Under the pieces are notes generated by a model that searched no databases, had not been told where the DNA came from, and saw only the letters and a list, made by a program, of their open reading frames with translations. The position numbers were made by a program, and so were the translations under genes. Shown here piece by piece: positions 60,160-64,000 of a DNA stretch of 64,000 nt (the stretch's first letter is position 1; the number at the start of each line of letters is the position of its first letter). Location: contig KB445800.1 in assembly GCA_000320605.2 (NCBI GenBank), positions 782,220 to 846,219 of the forward strand, in the 5' to 3' direction. The DNA is from Gelatoporia subvermispora B. Its lineage: Eukaryota; Basidiomycota; Agaricomycetes; Polyporales; Gelatoporiaceae.

Positions 60160-61444
60160 ATGTCGTGTACTCCTGCCTCCGACAAACCCTCCAAGATCGT
60201 CATTCCCGACCTCGTGTCGCACTGCACTTTCCCCGTCAGGTGCAATCGTCACAACAAGCAAGCCAGCGTGGAGTCCAAGCGATGGCTCTTCAAGGGCGGC
60301 AACCTCACTGACCGGAAGCGCGATGCGTACCACGGTCTTAAGGCTGGTTACCTGACGTCGATGTGCTATCCTCTTGCTGGTTTCCCGCAGCTGAGGGTTT
60401 GCTGCGACTTCATGAACTACCTCTTCCATCTCGATAACATTTCCGACGACATGAGCGATCGTGGCACTCATGGTACTGCGGTAGAGGTCATGAATGCGCT
60501 CTACCACCCGGGACACCAGACGGCGTCACGCGTAGGGTACATGACTCGCGAGTAAGTCCTCGTTCATTATTCTGTCTTCGTCATATGTCCTAAGGGCGGC
60601 TTATTTCCATAGCTACTGGAGGCGCCTGATTGTCACTGCGTCTCCGGGGTGCCAGCAGCGCTTCATGGAGACATTCGATATGTTCTTCCAGGCAATCACG
60701 GTTCAGGCAGTGGACCGCAAGAACGACGTCGTGCCTGATCTCGAGTCCTACATCAACCTGCGCCGTGATACCAGCGGCTGCAAGCCGTGCTGGGCGCTGA
60801 TCGAGTATGCCAACAATGTGAGGTGCCTTAACCAGAATTGTGCGCAGCTGAGCTGACCAATTTCTTAGCTTGATCTTCCCTGGGAAGTCATGGATCACCC
60901 CGTCATCCGCGGACTCGGCGAGGCGGCGAATGATTTGGTCACCGTAAGTCTTAACGCCGCTTTGCCAACCCAGACGCTAACGCCTTGATGTTCTTAGTGG
61001 TCGAATGTCGGTCTCCGCTCTACTTCGAAGATATTTATCAAAACTAATTCTTACTTCATTTTAGGACATCTTCTCCTTTAACGTAGAGCAATCTAAGGGT
61101 GAGTGTTGCCCACATTAGTTGAACCCCAATCTCACAGTTCCGCAGGCGATACGCACAATATGATCATCGTCGTGCAAAGGCAGGAGGGCCTTGACCTCCA
61201 ATCCGCTGTCGATTTCGTCGGTGATCTCTGCAAACAGAGTATCGACCGGTTCTGCCTGCTCAGGGAGCACCTTCCTTCATGGGGCCCTGAAATTGACAGT
61301 CAGGTCGAGATCTACGTCGGCGGTCTTGCCGACTGGATCACCGGTAGCCTGAAGTGGTCGTTCGAATCCGAGCGTTACTTCGGCAAAGGTGGTCTGGAGG
61401 TCAAGAAGACACGCAACGTGACTCTCCTTCCTCGCCGTGCCTGA
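60160..61444 (+). CDS. Sesquiterpene synthase (class I terpene cyclase)
   Basis: Cyclises farnesyl diphosphate by ionisation, using Mg2+ held by two motifs. Six exons (60160-60551, 60613-60817, 60869-60943, 60998-61006, 61065-61098, 61146-61444) give 337 residues, the normal length for basidiomycete enzymes. The aspartate-rich motif is HLDNISDDMSD (residues about 90-100), with DNxSD in place of the classical D(D/E)xxD. The NSE triad is NDIFSFNVE (about 227-235). The nine-base fourth exon codes only WSN, whose Asn is the first NSE ligand. Other family blocks: RRDTSGCKPCWALIEYANN, SKGDTHNMIIVVQ, SVDFVGDLCKQSIDRF-like sequence, and the C-terminal SERYFGKGG with the conserved Arg-Tyr pair. No P450 or other tailoring gene adjoins it inside the window, so the product cannot be told. 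Confidence 0.93.
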
Positions 61445-64000
61445 AGTGTATATGCGCATGTCACATTTACAGGTATGCTCGGCTTTCATCCGGTAACAAT
61501 TGAGGGCGCTCACACTTCACATCAGAACCATACGCTATGCCACACGCCTAATATGCGCATGCGCTATGATCAAAAACGGCAGGAACCTTATGCTCAGCGG
61601 AGAACCTAATCGTCCCTTGTAGCATCGCCGACGTTATTGTTTTCTGTATCAACTGCCCCCGTCTTCGCGTCCACGCCACTCTAGAGTCATAGACTTCACT
61701 CATTTGCATTCGTTTAATCGCATCCCACAAACTATTCGTTCCTTCTTCCCGGTGTTTCTATATCAAACTTGTTCGTTCATTATTGTTTATTGTTCTTCCG
61801 CTCTCCTATCCTCATCTCGTCTCGCTCTCCTTAATGCATGACTACTATACTCCGGCGTCAGCAAATTGCTTTTGCTAGTACTCATGTATTATTATAATGC
61901 GCTCGGAACAATCTCCAGTGTATTCCACACATGCTCATTCATCTGTCTCGAATGATACCGGAATGGGGGTCAGAACACCTCGGAGCATATCAGTGACATT
62001 GACCGTTGACAGCAGGCACTCTACGTCGAACTGATGTCATGTGCGAAGGAGGGCGGCCATCGTGGATGTGAGAGCAAAAACGTCTGATTTCTTCCCACTG
62101 TCTCATAGATGGTCGCCTGCATGCTGACATCGGTCAGCAGCAGTCACTGAACGTGGACGGACAACAATAACAGACAAATTATCTGAGCGATCAACGCCCA
62201 TTGCTGACTAAATGAAACGCCTCATGGGCCAGGTTTCCTCGTGTGGTCACCGCGAGGCTTTCGTGGACATCTTCTTCGCATCTTTCAGGGACGGAGTCGC
62301 TTGCGAAACGCCCATTTAGGACAATGGTGTCTTCGGGACCGAAGTCCCGCGCCATCATAGTGGCTGCGTGGCTGCGATGACGAGAAGAGTCCAGACTCCA
62401 GAAGCGAATACTACGCAGAACCCATGGAAGGCATGCTACTGTACTAACATAGAAAGCCCTCTGACCTACAGAAGTTCACTCGGGATATTGCTTGCGTGCG
62501 TGCTACTGGACAGTGGTTAAAGCCGGCCCGCTGATGATGTGAGTTTTCGGGAAATCGTATATGCAGTACAGATGCTGTAAGATTGTTGTGGCGTCGTCTG
62601 TGGTGTTCCGAAAAATGCAGAGGGGAGATCGACGAAAACGGCACGATCCGCGGCGTTCGTATATGACGTTGAATCTGAGGCAGGGACGTTGACGGCGTAA
62701 TTCCTAGGCCATCAAATGGGAGCCGTGATGCAGTGGTAGGCTGAACGTTGACAGTAACCGTGTTCCCGTGGAGCCGAGGTGCGAGACGAACGGAAACCAG
62801 CGTTAGAGTGAAACCGTGTGCTAGATTCTCACCGAGCTCGCTCGGCCAGTGTATCGGAAGGACGATCTTCAGGAGACATCTGCCGGGCGTTCACACACCA
62901 AGATCTTTCGCAGAATCTGAGTGTAATTCACCGTTGCGTTTTTCACAGAGGCATGACAAATTCTAGAACAGAATACCCCTTGCGTGATCCTTCAGGTCAG
63001 TTTTAGAGCGGCGGGCCACGCTGATGGCGGACCGTGGAGCACCCACATGCTCACTTCAGCAGATTGATACCGAAATTGCTCGTTTTCGCTGAGGTCGTGT
63101 TATCTTATTCTGCCTGGAAGTTATAACTGTGGTGAACCGGATGGTATATTCCCATATGGCGCCTGGTTAGACTCTAAGAGCGAAGGCCGTGTGGACTGCG
63201 AGAAAAAACAAAATCACCGGGCACAGTCTATTTGCATTTCTTCATTATCACCGAACATTTCGACCGAGGTGACTGCGCCATCAGCGCCCCAGAGCCCACC
63301 AAATTGCGCTGGTGCGCACAATGAATACGTGAACATGCCGACCTCGTGGACACATGGTAAATGCACAGTTCCGAAGCCAGTTCCTAGTGGTCCTAGCCTA
63401 GTCGTTGGGTTTCAGACATTTGGCGTTTCAGTCCCACAGTGGCCTCTTTCTGCGTACGTAACAACTCCCAAGAGAGACCGGCTGGCGATGGGTGCAGAAC
63501 TCCACAACGTCAATCGTACCGGATCTCGCAGCGGGGTCCCTTTGCGACATAGGGTCGGCGATGCTGGGAATGGCAAGGCGGGCACACTCCGACGTCGGCC
63601 TGAGGCCCACTTGGGATGAGTCGCTGCCCACCAGTCGTCTTGGAGAGCTACGGAAGGCGCGCCAGTGCACTGCTAGTACCAGATGTCTCCTGTGCGGAAG
63701 AACTATGTAGCCACAACGTGAGTCATTGTCTGCGTGTCCTAGCTTAGTTTTAAGTGTCAAGCCGACAAACGCGAACGAGCGTAAGTCCACCCCAAGTTCT
63801 CACGCCGACTCCGATTTGTATATTGCCCGTAGTGATGTTTCCATGAAGCAGCATGTTTGTATAAGATCACAGTGTGACGAGTCGCATGGGTCGAGAAGTG
63901 CTAATGAAGTTTCACGGGAGGAGTGTTGGAGAAGTGTGAGGCATACCACTGGCATGCACAAACCGCGCAGAGAAGAAGTTTATCTTATCTTATCGGATAG
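61445..64000. other. Gene-free end of window
   Basis: Downstream of the terpene synthase. Frames such as 63191-63619 (plus) and 63428-63790 (minus) overlap each other and carry no recognisable domain or splice pattern. A cluster partner of the synthase, if any, would lie beyond this edge. Confidence 0.4.

Overview
The window looks like a nuclear contig from a basidiomycete of the Agaricomycetes. Its genes are split into many exons by 45-70 nt GT-AG introns, some exons are only 7-9 nt long, and the protein families are typical of mushroom-forming and wood-decay fungi: a basidiomycete-type sesquiterpene synthase, A-T-R reductases, 7-TM orphan proteins and a WW-like/TM orphan family. I saw no rRNA, convincing tRNA, CRISPR array, or intact transposon. 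All gene models were spliced by eye from reading frame, splice consensus and family conservation.

Layout. 1.1-17.5 kb is a candidate secondary-metabolism neighbourhood: a DHA2-type MFS efflux pump (1166-3538), a stand-alone adenylating enzyme (5198-7205), a short-chain dehydrogenase with an apparent frameshift (8769-9782), a decayed adenylation-domain relic (about 10.1-10.4 kb), several uncertain fragments, and a three-domain adenylation-carrier-reductase enzyme (13376-17480). Together these could activate a carboxylic acid, reduce it to an aldehyde, modify it further and export the product. 18.4-20.5 kb holds a possible 49-residue gene and a TENA/THI-4 protein.

21.4-25.2 kb is the most unusual part. 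A tandem duplication of about 1.25 kb carries two nearly identical three-exon genes for 55-residue secreted peptides with a shared two-cysteine tail. Next to it is a divergent pair of Thr-rich small secreted proteins. 25.7-30.8 kb has an orphan 7-TM protein and two divergently oriented paralogues of an undescribed single-pass membrane protein with identical five-exon architecture.

31.1-47.4 kb is conserved housekeeping and signalling: Het-C (minus) divergent from a G3BP-like NTF2+RRM RNA-binding protein (plus), a Fus3/Kss1-type MAP kinase, an RMD1/DUF155 protein, and a many-exon WW-like/TM orphan. 48.7-57.6 kb holds a possible tiny gene, a large Ser/Pro/His-rich single C2H2 zinc-finger protein, and a ZIFL/YCR023C-type MFS transporter with a very long central loop. 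57.6-60.1 kb looks empty, then a sesquiterpene synthase (60160-61444) follows; the last 2.5 kb looks empty.
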